Positions 25,782 through 34,943 of a DNA stretch of 64,000 nucleotides are shown here, piece by piece. Source of the DNA: Paenibacillus_AQ nitricinens (GTDB lineage Bacteria > Bacillota > Bacilli > Paenibacillales > Paenibacillaceae). The notes under the pieces are model-generated. The model had not been told where the DNA came from and made no database searches. It was given only the letters and a program-made list of their open reading frames with translations. How positions within the stretch are numbered: position 1 is the first letter of the stretch; each line of letters begins with the position of its first letter. The stretch is from positions 3,100,001 through 3,164,000 of the forward strand of contig NZ_CP183948.1 in the NCBI RefSeq assembly GCF_052056485.1. Reading direction: 5' to 3'. The position numbers were made by a program, and so were the translations under genes.

Positions 25782-26135
25782 GTGAATGTGTTCAAAAAAG
25801 TTAGAAATAATTATGTGATTTGGCATGCCAATCGTATTCAGTTACTGGATTTTCCTTCAAGCCCTATTGTTAGAAAGAAAGTGGTTTTCTCGGGTAGAGT
25901 TCAAAATGTGGGATTTCGGTTAGAAATATATACGATTGCAGTAAGAATGAGATTAACGGGTAGGGTAAAAAATTTAAACGACGGAAGTGTAGAGGTAGAG
26001 GTACAAGGAGAAGAGCAGCAAATCTCTTTTTTAGTTGATTGCATGCAATCATTGAAACGGGCATCAGTAAAAAAAGTGACGATGAGCGATCTGCCTATTC
26101 ATGAGGGAGAGAAAGATTTCATGATAGTGAAATAA
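25782..26135 (+). CDS. Acylphosphatase
   Basis: 117-residue protein whose central part is a full acylphosphatase domain (VVFSGRVQNVGFR). Catalytic Arg46 is in VGFR and Asn64 in GRVKNLNDGSVE, and the domain hydrolyses carboxyl-phosphates such as acetyl phosphate. About 30 extra residues precede the domain, which is longer than typical 90-residue enzymes. The GTG at 25782 lies 8 bases after AAAGGAG; the ATG at 25773 would be too close to it. Cytosolic. Confidence 0.88.
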   Translation: MNVFKKVRNNYVIWHANRIQLLDFPSSPIVRKKVVFSGRVQNVGFRLEIYTIAVRMRLTGRVKNLNDGSVEVEVQGEEQQISFLVDCMQSLKRASVKKVTMSDLPIHEGEKDFMIVK

Positions 26136-26211
26136 GTACATATCGTTTAGCTGAATTGAGAAGTAAATTATATATGGTACTGAAGTATTTGATCAATTCG
26201 ATGGAAAGTTA

Positions 26212-26613
26212 TTGAGCCACGCGGCTGTACCCTTAGGGTCCTCTTTGAGTTTTATTTGTTTGTTGATTAGTGTTGGAATAATGCTTGGGTTTTTAATTGA
26301 AGGGACATCCGTGTTCAGTACAATCATTTTAATGTGGCCGTTGATACAAATTGGTCTTGTAATTCTCTCATTTATTGTTGGAGCGCTGCTTTGGGAATTA
26401 CTCTATGTAATAGCCCTTTTTCCTTTAATATTGTTGCCTATTAATTTAATTGGTGAGGGAATATCATTAGGGTTTCAGTTAAATCGATTAGTTTTTCGTA
26501 GAGATCAAAATAAATTATCAGAGTTTTTCATAAGCATATTGATTAACCTGATGATTATTATTTTTATTATTATAGCTATATCTAAATCTGAAAGCGCTAA
26601 TTTTTTTATGTGA
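26212..26613 (+). CDS. Hypothetical membrane protein, 133 aa
   Basis: Unrecognised family. Three or four hydrophobic segments (about residues 10-30, 35-52, 56-85 and 110-128) with a short polar loop RRDQNKLSE before the last. The start is uncertain: TTG 26212 has only a weak GGAAAG site, and the frame is open upstream to 26167 without a better start. It may therefore be slightly longer or 5'-damaged. No functional clue from neighbours. Confidence 0.5.
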   Translation: MSHAAVPLGSSLSFICLLISVGIMLGFLIEGTSVFSTIILMWPLIQIGLVILSFIVGALLWELLYVIALFPLILLPINLIGEGISLGFQLNRLVFRRDQNKLSEFFISILINLMIIIFIIIAISKSESANFFM

Positions 26614-26739
26614 ATCAGGCGGCCGGGGCTTAATATAACATATTACTGTGTGGTTTATCGAATAGAACAAAATGGAACTATTGTGTAAACTGAGCGTAAC
26701 CGATAAATAAAAGAGATTATGATAGAGCAGGAGGTACAT

Positions 26740-28260
26740 ATGAACTACAGAATTTTCAGAAAAATGCTTTTTACCACACTTGCCACCCTGATGTTAAGTG
26801 TTTTGCTTCTTCCGGTTTTAACTTCAGCCAAGACAGCTGTACCTAAGCATACTGGGTCATTTTATGTGAATGATTTTGCAAATGTGATCGACGAGAAAGC
26901 TGAGAATTACATGGTGAACTATGGGATTCGATTACATCAGGATACGGGCGCTCAAGTCGTAGTGGTGACAGTCGATTCTACAAATGGAGTTTCGATGGAA
27001 GAGTATGCAACTTCGCTATTCAATAGCTGGGGCGTAGGCTCCGCAGATAAGAATAACGGGCTTCTGCTGCTGCTCTCTATAAAAGATGATGACTACTGGG
27101 CGGTACAAGGTAAGGGTATTGAGGACACGTTGCCTAACAGTAAGATTAAAGAGATTCTCTCTCAATATCTTGAACCGGATTTTGCAGCAAAAACTTATAG
27201 TAACGGTGCACGTAAAACTTATGGCGCTTTTATCCAAGCCATGGGTGGGACCTGGGTGGAGAATGTCGGCACCAAAAACTATGTATCCGATAATGCCGGT
27301 GTACTCAAAAAAGTAACAAAGGATTATTTGAACGAATCTAGCAACAGATATAAAACTACAACTGGCAGCGGAATTTATGTGGTTACTGTAAAGAATGCAG
27401 GAGATAAAACACTTCAGGATTATACCTACATGAAGTTTGCCTCCGTTGCTGCTGGCCCTAAGGATGTTATGCTCGTGCTAGACATAGGTGGAGACAACTA
27501 TCATGTTCTGCAAGGGAAGGACATCGACAAGGTTCTAACTAATGATGCAATCAGCAATATTTTGGATACTGTACTTGAGCCCCAATTTGTGAAAAAAGAT
27601 TACGGAACGGGAGCTACGGCAACTTCTAATGCTTTGTACAGCTTCTTATTGGCTAGAGCGGATCAATCCGTTGGAGCGACGGGAAATAGTGGAGGTACTA
27701 CAGCCGCCAATTCTTCCTCAACAACCACTTCATCAAAGGAGACTAGTGTTAGTGTAGGCAAAGGTCTTCTAATTTACTTATTGATATTTGCTCCGCTCAT
27801 ACTGTTCGGATATGGTGTTTCACGACGCAATAAATATATTGAAATGTACGGTTTGCCATTTAATCCGTATAGCCCAAGAAATATTCGTCGGTATGGGAAT
27901 TGGTACGGTCAAGCGGATTACGGTTATGGTAGACGTTGGCACAGACGTTATAATAATCACCACCACCATCATAGAAACACACCATCCAATAACTCACAGT
28001 CAAGCTTCTGGGGAAACAGTGGTGGAGGCGGATCTACTAGAGGTGGCGGAGCAGGACGTTATTCCTCAAGCAACGAGAACCGTGGTGGAGGAGGTTCCAG
28101 CAGTGGCGGAGGCGCAGGAAGACATTCTTCAAGTTCTTCCAGCAGCAGTTACTCTAATGATGATAGAGGCTCATCAGGTGGAGGAGGCTCTTCCGGCGGC
28201 GGTGGCTCATCAGGTGGTGGAGGTAGCGCCAGCAGTGGTGGTGGAGCGGGAAGACACTAA
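26740..28260 (+). CDS. Exported protein with two TPM domains and Gly/Ser-rich tail
   Basis: 506 residues: signal peptide (1-31), then two TPM domains in tandem. The first is FYVNDFANVIDE... to about 160, with GLLLLLSIKDDDYW. The second is YVSDNAGVL... to about 300, with KDVMLVLDIGGDNY. A Ser/Thr linker, one transmembrane helix at about 343-362, a basic region with a His cluster, and a C-terminal Gly/Ser repeat ending GGGAGRH follow. TPM proteins of this YgcG type are membrane-anchored; some have phosphatase or photosystem-repair roles. I chose ATG 26740 after CAGGAGGT. The low-complexity tail creates a long false frame in another phase. Confidence 0.85.
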   Translation: MNYRIFRKMLFTTLATLMLSVLLLPVLTSAKTAVPKHTGSFYVNDFANVIDEKAENYMVNYGIRLHQDTGAQVVVVTVDSTNGVSMEEYATSLFNSWGVGSADKNNGLLLLLSIKDDDYWAVQGKGIEDTLPNSKIKEILSQYLEPDFAAKTYSNGARKTYGAFIQAMGGTWVENVGTKNYVSDNAGVLKKVTKDYLNESSNRYKTTTGSGIYVVTVKNAGDKTLQDYTYMKFASVAAGPKDVMLVLDIGGDNYHVLQGKDIDKVLTNDAISNILDTVLEPQFVKKDYGTGATATSNALYSFLLARADQSVGATGNSGGTTAANSSSTTTSSKETSVSVGKGLLIYLLIFAPLILFGYGVSRRNKYIEMYGLPFNPYSPRNIRRYGNWYGQADYGYGRRWHRRYNNHHHHHRNTPSNNSQSSFWGNSGGGGSTRGGGAGRYSSSNENRGGGGSSSGGGAGRHSSSSSSSSYSNDDRGSSGGGGSSGGGGSSGGGGSASSGGGAGRH

Positions 28261-28273
28261 AAAGGTTGAAGAT

Positions 28274-28311
28274 GAGCAGGTTTCCGGGTTATCCGAAACC
28301 TGCTTGTTTTG
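28274..28311 (+). terminator. Intrinsic terminator of the TPM gene
   Basis: GCAGGTTTC/GAAACCTGC stem with an inner partial stem, then TTGTTTTGTTTT. Confidence 0.7.
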
Positions 28312-28435
28312 TTTTAGGAGGTTACTTATTTGTTTTAGGTTGTTACTTAATAGTAACTTTTCATAAAATTCATCGTCTATGATAAAGTTAGACATTTATT
28401 TTCAAATTCCGTAATAGTCAGGGAGGAAAAAAGAA

Positions 28436-29551
28436 GTGAGCACTTCATCATTACCTCAACGTTCCACCGTACGCAAAAAGAAGCCAACAAAAAAACGTAA
28501 GAAACGGAGCTTTTTCCGAACATTATCCAAAGTGTTTTTATTCTGTTTAATTTTGTTGATTGCTGGGGGCGGCTGGTTTTACTTTGCACCTTCGGCTAAA
28601 AATCTGCGCTATTCAATCGCTGATACACTGATTACAACACAGCACCGATACATGGCTAAATATATTATTGGCGAGGACGGATTAAAGAACAGAGTGACTG
28701 AATATAGCGCCCAATTTGAAGAGATGGGGGTCGAAAAGGATACACACACCATCACTCCTGAACCAGAAGTAAAAGAGAAACCACTGGTCGAGATAGAAAA
28801 TGTCTCAGGTACTGGATATTCAGGATTTGTCATGATCGTTAATGATCCTACTAAAGTCCGTTTGGGAATTCCAGATAAGGTAGGGTCAGGTGAGAAAGTA
28901 ACTAGTATGGTGAAGCGCACAGGTGCTATCGCTGGAGTTAACGGTGGTGGATTCGCTGACCCCAACTGGAAAGGTAACGGATTTAAACCTATCGGTATTG
29001 TGATCTCACAAGGTAAGTTATATTACAACGGTCTCGGTGGCAAGAAATCCACGCAAATCGTAGGTCTTGATAAACAAGGGAAGATGGTTGCTGGAAATTA
29101 TTCTTTAGACGAGATTAGTAAAATGGGTGTTCAGGAGGCAGTAACTTTTAGCCCTCGTTTAATCGTCAATGGAAAAGGATTGATTAAGAACGCGGCTGAA
29201 GGTTGGGGAATTGCACCAAGAACAGCGATGGGCCAGCGAGCTGACGGAGCGATTATATTTGTTATTATTGATGGAAGACAACCTACTTATAGTATTGGGG
29301 CAAATCTATACGATGTGCAACAAATCCTTCTTAAGCATGGGGCTGTGATTGCAGCAAACTTGGATGGAGGTTCTTCTACCGTTCTGGTAAAAGACAACGA
29401 GATTATGAACAAGCCATCTTCTCAATATGGGGAACGATATTTACCTACGGCTTTTCTGGTATTTGAGCACCCTGAGCAAGTCGATATGCCGAATATTTGG
29501 AAGGGACTTGACCCCTCCAAAATTGATGCTGCTAAGAAGCGTACACGCTAA
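28436..29551 (+). CDS. Phosphodiester glycosidase (NAGPA-like) family, membrane-anchored
   Basis: 371 residues. A Lys/Arg-rich cytoplasmic start (KKKPTKKRKKR) is followed by one membrane anchor (about 36-55). The extracytoplasmic NAGPA-type domain has INGGGF-like AGVNGGGF, SPRLIVNGKG, APRTAMGQ and NLDGGSST motifs that mark the phosphodiester glycosidase family. These enzymes remove sugars from phosphodiester-linked glycans and act in exopolysaccharide or cell wall metabolism. GTG start at 28436 behind GGGAGGAA. Exact substrate unknown. Confidence 0.88.
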   Translation: MSTSSLPQRSTVRKKKPTKKRKKRSFFRTLSKVFLFCLILLIAGGGWFYFAPSAKNLRYSIADTLITTQHRYMAKYIIGEDGLKNRVTEYSAQFEEMGVEKDTHTITPEPEVKEKPLVEIENVSGTGYSGFVMIVNDPTKVRLGIPDKVGSGEKVTSMVKRTGAIAGVNGGGFADPNWKGNGFKPIGIVISQGKLYYNGLGGKKSTQIVGLDKQGKMVAGNYSLDEISKMGVQEAVTFSPRLIVNGKGLIKNAAEGWGIAPRTAMGQRADGAIIFVIIDGRQPTYSIGANLYDVQQILLKHGAVIAANLDGGSSTVLVKDNEIMNKPSSQYGERYLPTAFLVFEHPEQVDMPNIWKGLDPSKIDAAKKRTR

Positions 29552-29672
29552 AGCACTCTTAATACGTAAATAAGATAAGGATTATCTTGGATTGCCATAT
29601 GAAAATATGCTACGATATCACCTAGCATGAACAGAATACAGAACTAACAGGTCTGGAACAGGGGGAATAGGA

Positions 29673-30605
29673 GTGACGTTGCAACAACTCCGCTACGCTA
29701 TCGAAATTGCAAATAGTGGCTCCATGAATGAGGCGGCAAAGAAGCTCTTTGTTTCTCAACCGAGCCTGTCCAATGCCATTAAAGAGTTAGAAAGTGAACT
29801 GGGGATAACGATTTTTGAGCGGACTAACCGTGGAATCAGTATTTCCGTTGAGGGAATGGAATTCTTGGGTTATGCCCGCCAAATTATTGAACAGACGGAG
29901 CTTATGGAGAATCGTTATACGGGGAAAAAGCGTAGTCCGATCTATTTTTCCATCTCTACGCAGCACTACGCCTTTGTGGTTGACGCCTTTGTAAATCTCA
30001 TGAAGCACAATGACGTCTCAGAATACAACTTTAGCTTGAGAGAGACGCAAACCTACGAGATTATCGAAGATGTACGTACCTTGCGCAGTGATTTAGGAAT
30101 TCTTTATATTAACGAGAGTAACTATAAGCATATGAATAAACTGTTTAGTGATGGCAATCTGAAATTCACACCACTTTTTAATACCGATCCGCATCTTTAT
30201 GTTCGAACTGGACATCCGCTGGCTCGTAAGGAAGTTATTACTCAGGATGATATTGTGCCGTTCCCTTATATCACTTTTGAACAGGGTGAGAACAATTCAC
30301 TGCACTTCTCAGAGGAAATGTTAAGCTTTTCACAAATTGAGAAGAATATTAAGGTGAATGACCGGGCGACACTGACCAATTTATTAATGGGTACGGATTG
30401 CTATACGGTAGGCACAGGAATTCTGGCATCCGATCTAAATGGTGATGGACTGAAGACGATTCCTTTTGAGAGCAATGAAGTATTTACGGTGGGCTGGATA
30501 GCGCATAAAGATCGCAGACCGAGTGTAATGGCATCTAAGTATATCGAGATTTTGAATGACCTGGTTTCTGGAAGTTATTTTGATCTAAATCATTTTTTAC
30601 TATAG
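29673..30605 (+). CDS. LysR-family regulator
   Basis: 310 residues. N-terminal winged helix TLQQLRYAIEIANSGSMNEA with SQPSLSNAIKELE as recognition helix, then a two-subdomain effector-binding region. GTG start after GGGGGAATAGGAG. It lies 16 bases upstream of, and in the same direction as, a MetE-like gene, so the two likely form an operon. In Bacillales, LysR proteins next to such genes often control sulfur or methionine metabolism, but a divergent target is absent here. Confidence 0.88.
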   Translation: MTLQQLRYAIEIANSGSMNEAAKKLFVSQPSLSNAIKELESELGITIFERTNRGISISVEGMEFLGYARQIIEQTELMENRYTGKKRSPIYFSISTQHYAFVVDAFVNLMKHNDVSEYNFSLRETQTYEIIEDVRTLRSDLGILYINESNYKHMNKLFSDGNLKFTPLFNTDPHLYVRTGHPLARKEVITQDDIVPFPYITFEQGENNSLHFSEEMLSFSQIEKNIKVNDRATLTNLLMGTDCYTVGTGILASDLNGDGLKTIPFESNEVFTVGWIAHKDRRPSVMASKYIEILNDLVSGSYFDLNHFLL

Positions 30606-30621
30606 CAGTAGGAGGATCGGT

Positions 30622-31731
30622 ATGATTAGACCCGTAATTGGCACCCAGAGAAATGCTCCACCCTTTCGATACGATATCGTTGGCAGCTTCTTACGAACGG
30701 ATGAGATTAAAACGGCCCGCCTCCAATATGACAATGGTGAAATCACGGGCAGTCTGCTTCATGAAATAGAGAATATTGAAATCGCCAAACTACTGGAACT
30801 GCAAAAAGAAGTGGGTTTATTGGCGGTCACAGACGGGGAATTTCGCCGTTCCTGGTGGCATCTCGATTTCTTTGTAGGGATTAAAGGAACTGAGAAGATT
30901 AACTTAAATCAAGGAAGAGCGGAAGCCGCTCAGCGCGCGGAATCTTTTCGAATCGTGGACCGGATTGCCTTTGAAGATCATCCAATGATCGACCAATTTA
31001 TCGCTTTGAAACAAATGGCCGGAGACCAAATTCCGAAAATGACGATCCCTTCACCCGCTTTATTTCACTTTGTGGAGGATTTTAACGGGAATGAAGTTTA
31101 CCCGGATCAAGAAACCCTATTCCAAGATATTATTGCTGTTTACCGAACTGCAATCCAAGCGTTCTATGATGCTGGCTGCCGTTACCTCCAGTTAGACGAT
31201 ACAACTTGGGGAACGCTGTGTAGTGGCAGACATAGGGCCCATTTACGAAGTAGAGGTACAGATCCAGATCAATTGGCTAAGGATTACGTTAGGTTGATTA
31301 ACGAGAGCATTGCCAGTTGTCCAGATGATATGACGATCGCGCTTCACGTGTGCCGAGGTAATTTCCGCTCCACATGGTTCGCAGCTGGTGGTTATGAGCC
31401 TGTGGCCGAAGAGCTTTTTTCGAATACTAAAGTGGATGCTTTCTTCTTGGAGTATGATAATGAGCGGGCGGGCGATTTTGAACCCTTGCGTTTTATTAAA
31501 GATCAATTTGTGGTATTGGGACTAGTAACTACGAAACATGGTGGTCTTGAGAGCAAAGAGCAGCTCAAAGCACGTATTGAAGAAGCGGCACAATATGTAG
31601 ATATTGAGAAGCTTTGCTTAAGTCCTCAATGTGGGTTTGCTTCCACCGAGGAAGGAAATATCCTAACCGAAGAAGAACAGTGGGATAAAATACGTCTCGT
31701 AATTGAAACAGCCCAAGAGGTTTGGTTATAA
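30622..31731 (+). CDS. Cobalamin-independent methionine synthase II family (YxjG/YxjH-like)
   Basis: 369 residues, homologous to the C-terminal half of MetE. Typical blocks: FRYDIVGSFLRT (N-terminus), TDGEFRRSWWHLDF, YLQLDDTTWG, HVCRGNF (zinc ligands His-x-Cys), a FLEYDNERAGDF segment, and LSPQCGF (Cys zinc ligand). The zinc activates homocysteine-like thiols for methylation. Family members such as YxjG/YxjH act in methionine salvage; the methyl donor here is not known. Cotranscribed with the upstream LysR gene. Confidence 0.88.
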   Translation: MIRPVIGTQRNAPPFRYDIVGSFLRTDEIKTARLQYDNGEITGSLLHEIENIEIAKLLELQKEVGLLAVTDGEFRRSWWHLDFFVGIKGTEKINLNQGRAEAAQRAESFRIVDRIAFEDHPMIDQFIALKQMAGDQIPKMTIPSPALFHFVEDFNGNEVYPDQETLFQDIIAVYRTAIQAFYDAGCRYLQLDDTTWGTLCSGRHRAHLRSRGTDPDQLAKDYVRLINESIASCPDDMTIALHVCRGNFRSTWFAAGGYEPVAEELFSNTKVDAFFLEYDNERAGDFEPLRFIKDQFVVLGLVTTKHGGLESKEQLKARIEEAAQYVDIEKLCLSPQCGFASTEEGNILTEEEQWDKIRLVIETAQEVWL

Positions 31732-31748
31732 ATAAAATAAGTTTTTAG

Positions 31749-31779
31749 AAGGCTCCTGTTTGATTTAGGGGCCTTTTTT
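31749..31779 (+). terminator. Intrinsic terminator
   Basis: AAGGCTCCT/AGGGGCCTT stem (one G-U), 9-nt loop, six T. Confidence 0.85.
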
Positions 31780-31823
31780 ATGCGTGTATTGTGTCAGCTT
31801 AGAGGATTAACCTACCAGCGCAC

Positions 31824-31853
31824 TTTACTAGAGCTATTAATCAAGGGTATAAT
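31824..31853 (+). promoter_or_regulatory. Probable promoter of the YebC2 gene
   Basis: TTTACT (31824-31829), 18-bp spacer, TATAAT (31848-31853), 46 bases before the start codon. Confidence 0.5.
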
Positions 31854-31899
31854 AAGTAACAATTGTTTTTAATTCATGTTGAAAGAGAGCGGGAACAAT

Positions 31900-32619
31900 A
31901 TGGGTCGTAAGTGGAATAATATTAAGGAAAAGAAAGCCTCCAAAGACGCCAACACAAGTCGCGTCTATGCAAAGTTTGGTGTTGAGATTTATGTAGCAGC
32001 CAAGAAAGGTGAACCCGATCCAGAAGCAAACCGGGCCTTAAAGGTTGTTTTAGAACGTGCAAAAACTTACAATGTACCAAAAGCCATTATTGACCGCGCG
32101 ATGGATAAAGCCAAAGGCAGCGGTGATGAGAACTATGAGGAGCTTCGTTACGAAGGATTTGGACCTAACGGTTCGATGATCATCGTCGATGCACTTACGA
32201 ATAACGTTAACCGTACAGCGCCTTTGATCCGTTCTACATTCAGTAAGAATGGCGGGAATATGGGTGTCAGCGGATCTGTAGCTTACATGTTTGATTCAAC
32301 GGCTGTTATCGGTGTAGAAGGTAAAACTGCCGATGAAGTGATTGAGATGATGTTCGATGCAGAACTTGATGTACGTGATGTTCTAGAAGAGGATGAGGCG
32401 GTTATCGTGTACGCTGAACCTGATCAGTTCCATGCTGTACAAGAAGTATTCAGAAATGCAGGAATCACTGAGTTTACTGTTGCTGAGCTTAACATGCTAC
32501 CACAGAACTATGTAACACTTCCTGAAGGTGCACAAGCTCAATTCGAGAAATTGATTGATGCCTTAGAAGATTTAGAAGATGTTCAACAAGTGTATCATAA
32601 CGTAGATTCTGAGGACTAA
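31900..32619 (+). CDS. YebC2/YeeN-type YebC/PmpR family protein
   Basis: 239-residue YebC-family protein. MGRKWNNIKEKKASKDANTS is the opening of the YebC2 (YeeN) subgroup of Bacillales, not of YebC1. Further conserved blocks are YGFGP-like YEGFGPNGSMIIVD, NRTAPLIRSTFSKNGGNMG and the acidic C-terminus. YebC2-type proteins have been reported to relieve ribosome stalling at proline-rich sequences; older annotations call the family transcriptional regulators. I chose ATG 31900; the ATG at 31876 precedes it without family similarity. Cytosolic. Confidence 0.9.
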   Translation: MGRKWNNIKEKKASKDANTSRVYAKFGVEIYVAAKKGEPDPEANRALKVVLERAKTYNVPKAIIDRAMDKAKGSGDENYEELRYEGFGPNGSMIIVDALTNNVNRTAPLIRSTFSKNGGNMGVSGSVAYMFDSTAVIGVEGKTADEVIEMMFDAELDVRDVLEEDEAVIVYAEPDQFHAVQEVFRNAGITEFTVAELNMLPQNYVTLPEGAQAQFEKLIDALEDLEDVQQVYHNVDSED

Positions 32620-32633
32620 GAATAACATATAAC

Positions 32634-32718
32634 AAGGCGATGGAGTTCGCCACAACCGTCTCTTCAGACTAATGACTCCTACCAGAGTGTGCTTCACTGG
32701 TAGGAGTCTGTTTTGTTG
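32634..32718 (+). ncRNA. Fluoride riboswitch (crcB motif) with terminator platform
   Basis: The aptamer fits the crcB consensus. Stem GGCG/CGCC closes the loop ATGGAGTT, then ACAACC, stem GTCT/AGAC with a CTTC loop, and TAATGACTCCTACC. GGAG in the first loop can form the pseudoknot with CTCC. The 3' end of the aptamer is also the 5' arm of a terminator GACTCCTACCAG (32674-32685) / CTGGTAGGAGTC (32697-32708) followed by TGTTTTG. Fluoride binding should therefore prevent termination and turn on the downstream gene, a CLC-type fluoride exporter. Confidence 0.9.
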
Positions 32719-32755
32719 TAGAGACTCATTTATACTGACTTTAGGAGTTGCTGTT

Positions 32756-34060
32756 ATGAATCAATGGTCTGCACCATGGCATGAATTCGTGAAGAAAAGG
32801 AGTCATTTTGCACTTTGGAGTACATTTATCAAATGGATTGTACTCGGAAGTGTGGTTGGACTCTTATCAGGAACTGCCTCGGCTTTCTTTCTGAAAAGCT
32901 TAGACTATGTAACAGATGTACGTTTAGAGCATCCGTGGCTACTTTATTTGCTGCCTCTTGGGGGAGTATTTGTTAGTTTCTTATATATGCGTTACGGAAA
33001 AAACAGCGCTAAAGGAAATAACCTTATTATAGAACAAATTCAGGATGGGACAGAGACCATTCCTTTACGCATGGCACCCTTAGTATTGTTAGGAACACTG
33101 GTCACTCACTTGTTTGGTGGATCTGCCGGACGTGAGGGAACAGCTGTACAAATGGGAGGAAGCCTCGCGGAGTGGTTTGGAAAATTAATCAAAATCAGCC
33201 CGTTGGATCGTAAAATACTGTTAATGTGCGGGATTAGCGGAGGCTTTGGTTCTATTTTCGGAACACCGCTGGCTGGAACCTTATTTGGTCTAGAGGTAGT
33301 AACCATTGGACTTATTAGCCAACAGGCATTACTTCCATGTTTTGTGGCTAGCTTTGTTGGTGATCTGGTCACCACTCGATTGTGGGGCGTTCATCATACT
33401 CACTATGTAGTGAATGAATTTCCAGCCTTAAATTTATTGATTATTCTAAAAGTGGTATTGGCCTCTGTGATTTTTGGTCTCGTGAGTATGCTTTTCAGTG
33501 AACTGACTCATTTTCTAAAAAGAACCTTTACCGCCATGATAAGCAATCCAATGATAAAGGGTGCACTGGGTGGTTTGATTATCATTGCCTTAGTTTTCCT
33601 TATAGGGTCCCGTGATTACTTAGGCCTTGGAATTCCATTAATCAAGGATTCTTTTGAGGGAGATGTCTCGCCGTTTGCTTTTTTATGGAAGCTGATCTTT
33701 ACCGCTTTTACCTTAGGAACAGGATTTCAAGGTGGTGAAGTTACTCCGCTATTTGCGATTGGAGCCACATTAGGCAATGCTTTGGCTGGATTTTTACATG
33801 TATATGGACCGTTTCTGGCTGCTCTCGGATTCATTGCTGTCTTCTCTGGAGCTACTAGTACGCCTATCGCTTGCTTTTTAATGGGGATTGAGCTGTTCGG
33901 GTCAGAGGGAGCTGTATACATGTTCATAGCTTGTGTAGTGAGTTATTTATTCTCTGGACATAGTAGTATTTATACTTCACAGCTTATTGGTGTATCGAAG
34001 AGCCAGTTCATTTCAGTTCCTCAAGGGACTAGAATAAGTAATGTTAAAAAAAGAAAATAA
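32756..34060 (+). CDS. CLC-F type fluoride/proton antiporter
   Basis: 434-residue CLC-family membrane protein with about ten to twelve helices. Motifs are GNNLIIEQI, the GREGTAVQMGG gating-glutamate segment, and GTGFQGGEVTPLFAIG. Together these match the SycA-like CLC branch now known to export fluoride in exchange for protons. The fluoride riboswitch 40 bases upstream strongly supports this. The start at ATG 32756 follows TTAGGAG; the longer frame from 32672 would translate the riboswitch terminator and is not real. It protects the cell from fluoride. Confidence 0.92.
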   Translation: MNQWSAPWHEFVKKRSHFALWSTFIKWIVLGSVVGLLSGTASAFFLKSLDYVTDVRLEHPWLLYLLPLGGVFVSFLYMRYGKNSAKGNNLIIEQIQDGTETIPLRMAPLVLLGTLVTHLFGGSAGREGTAVQMGGSLAEWFGKLIKISPLDRKILLMCGISGGFGSIFGTPLAGTLFGLEVVTIGLISQQALLPCFVASFVGDLVTTRLWGVHHTHYVVNEFPALNLLIILKVVLASVIFGLVSMLFSELTHFLKRTFTAMISNPMIKGALGGLIIIALVFLIGSRDYLGLGIPLIKDSFEGDVSPFAFLWKLIFTAFTLGTGFQGGEVTPLFAIGATLGNALAGFLHVYGPFLAALGFIAVFSGATSTPIACFLMGIELFGSEGAVYMFIACVVSYLFSGHSSIYTSQLIGVSKSQFISVPQGTRISNVKKRK

Positions 34061-34096
34061 ATTTGTTGGATTTTTGAAAATATAAGCACCTGACAG

Positions 34097-34139
34097 AGGA
34101 AGGTTAGTTCGTAATACGAGCTGACCTCCTCCTTTTTTT
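34097..34139 (+). terminator. Probable intrinsic terminator of the CLC-F gene
   Basis: Imperfect long hairpin (GAGGAAGGTTAGTTCG / CGAGCTGACCTCCTC) followed by seven T. Confidence 0.75.
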
Positions 34140-34226
34140 GTTTCAAAAAACAAACCCTCCAATATAACACCAGCCTTTACTTCATTTGATATAGTGTAAA
34201 CCTAATATCTGAAATGAGGTGGGAAT

Positions 34227-34943
34227 ATGGTTTTATCCGTAAAAGATCTCTCTGTACGATACGGAGATAAATTGGCTGTCCAGGATTTAAGCTTTCATTT
34301 AGGTGAAGGAGAAGTAATTGGTTTATTAGGTGCAAATGGTGCTGGGAAGTCTTCGAGTATTGCTGCAATTCTAGGCATCGAAAAAAGTGAATTCCAAGAG
34401 CTTGTATTACTTGGGAAATCACCGATCACAGAACGAAAGGAAGTGTTTCAAAAAGTTGGTGTGCAATTTCAAGATACGAATTTTCAAGATCGCCTAACCC
34501 TAGAAGAAGCTTGTATTCAATGGCGTGCTTTGTACAAAAAACCACAAGCTATCGATCCCTTACTCCATACCTTTGGATTACATGAAAAGAAAAAGCAGGT
34601 TGTGAAATCACTTTCTGGTGGTGAAAAGCAGCGGTTAGCCGTTTTGTTGGCCCTCTTGCCCAATCCTCAGCTCGTCTTTTTAGATGAATTAACAACGGGT
34701 CTTGATACTAAGGCGCGTAAAATGCTGTGGAAACAGCTTTTAACTATGAAAGAAAAAGGACTATCGATTGTACTCACCTCTCATTACATGGACGAAGTAG
34801 AAGCTCTCTGCGATCATTTAATCATTTTAAGAGATGGGAAAACAGTCACGTCTGGTTCTGTTCAAGAAATTATAAAGCTTAGTGGACAAGCAACGTTAGA
34901 GGATACTTATTTATATTTTTCAGGTGAGGAGGAATGGGAATGA
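34227..34943 (+). CDS. ABC transporter ATP-binding protein
   Basis: 238 residues. Walker A GANGAGKSS (about 34-42), signature LSGGE (about 130-134), Walker B LVFLDELTTGLD with Leu-rich context, and an H-loop TSHY. It is the ATPase of an ABC-2 type exporter, with its permease encoded next (4-base overlap) and a MerR regulator third. Walker B carries DELT instead of the more common DEPT. Substrate unknown; the regulator suggests a drug. Confidence 0.88.
   Translation: MVLSVKDLSVRYGDKLAVQDLSFHLGEGEVIGLLGANGAGKSSSIAAILGIEKSEFQELVLLGKSPITERKEVFQKVGVQFQDTNFQDRLTLEEACIQWRALYKKPQAIDPLLHTFGLHEKKKQVVKSLSGGEKQRLAVLLALLPNPQLVFLDELTTGLDTKARKMLWKQLLTMKEKGLSIVLTSHYMDEVEALCDHLIILRDGKTVTSGSVQEIIKLSGQATLEDTYLYFSGEEEWE

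Noticed and set aside
27788..28366. 192-aa frame within the TPM gene
   Set aside because: Produced by the low-complexity Gly/Ser tail in another phase; crosses the terminator.
32672..32755. N-terminal extension of the CLC-F gene
   Set aside because: It would translate the riboswitch terminator; the ATG at 32756 has its own SD (TTAGGAG).
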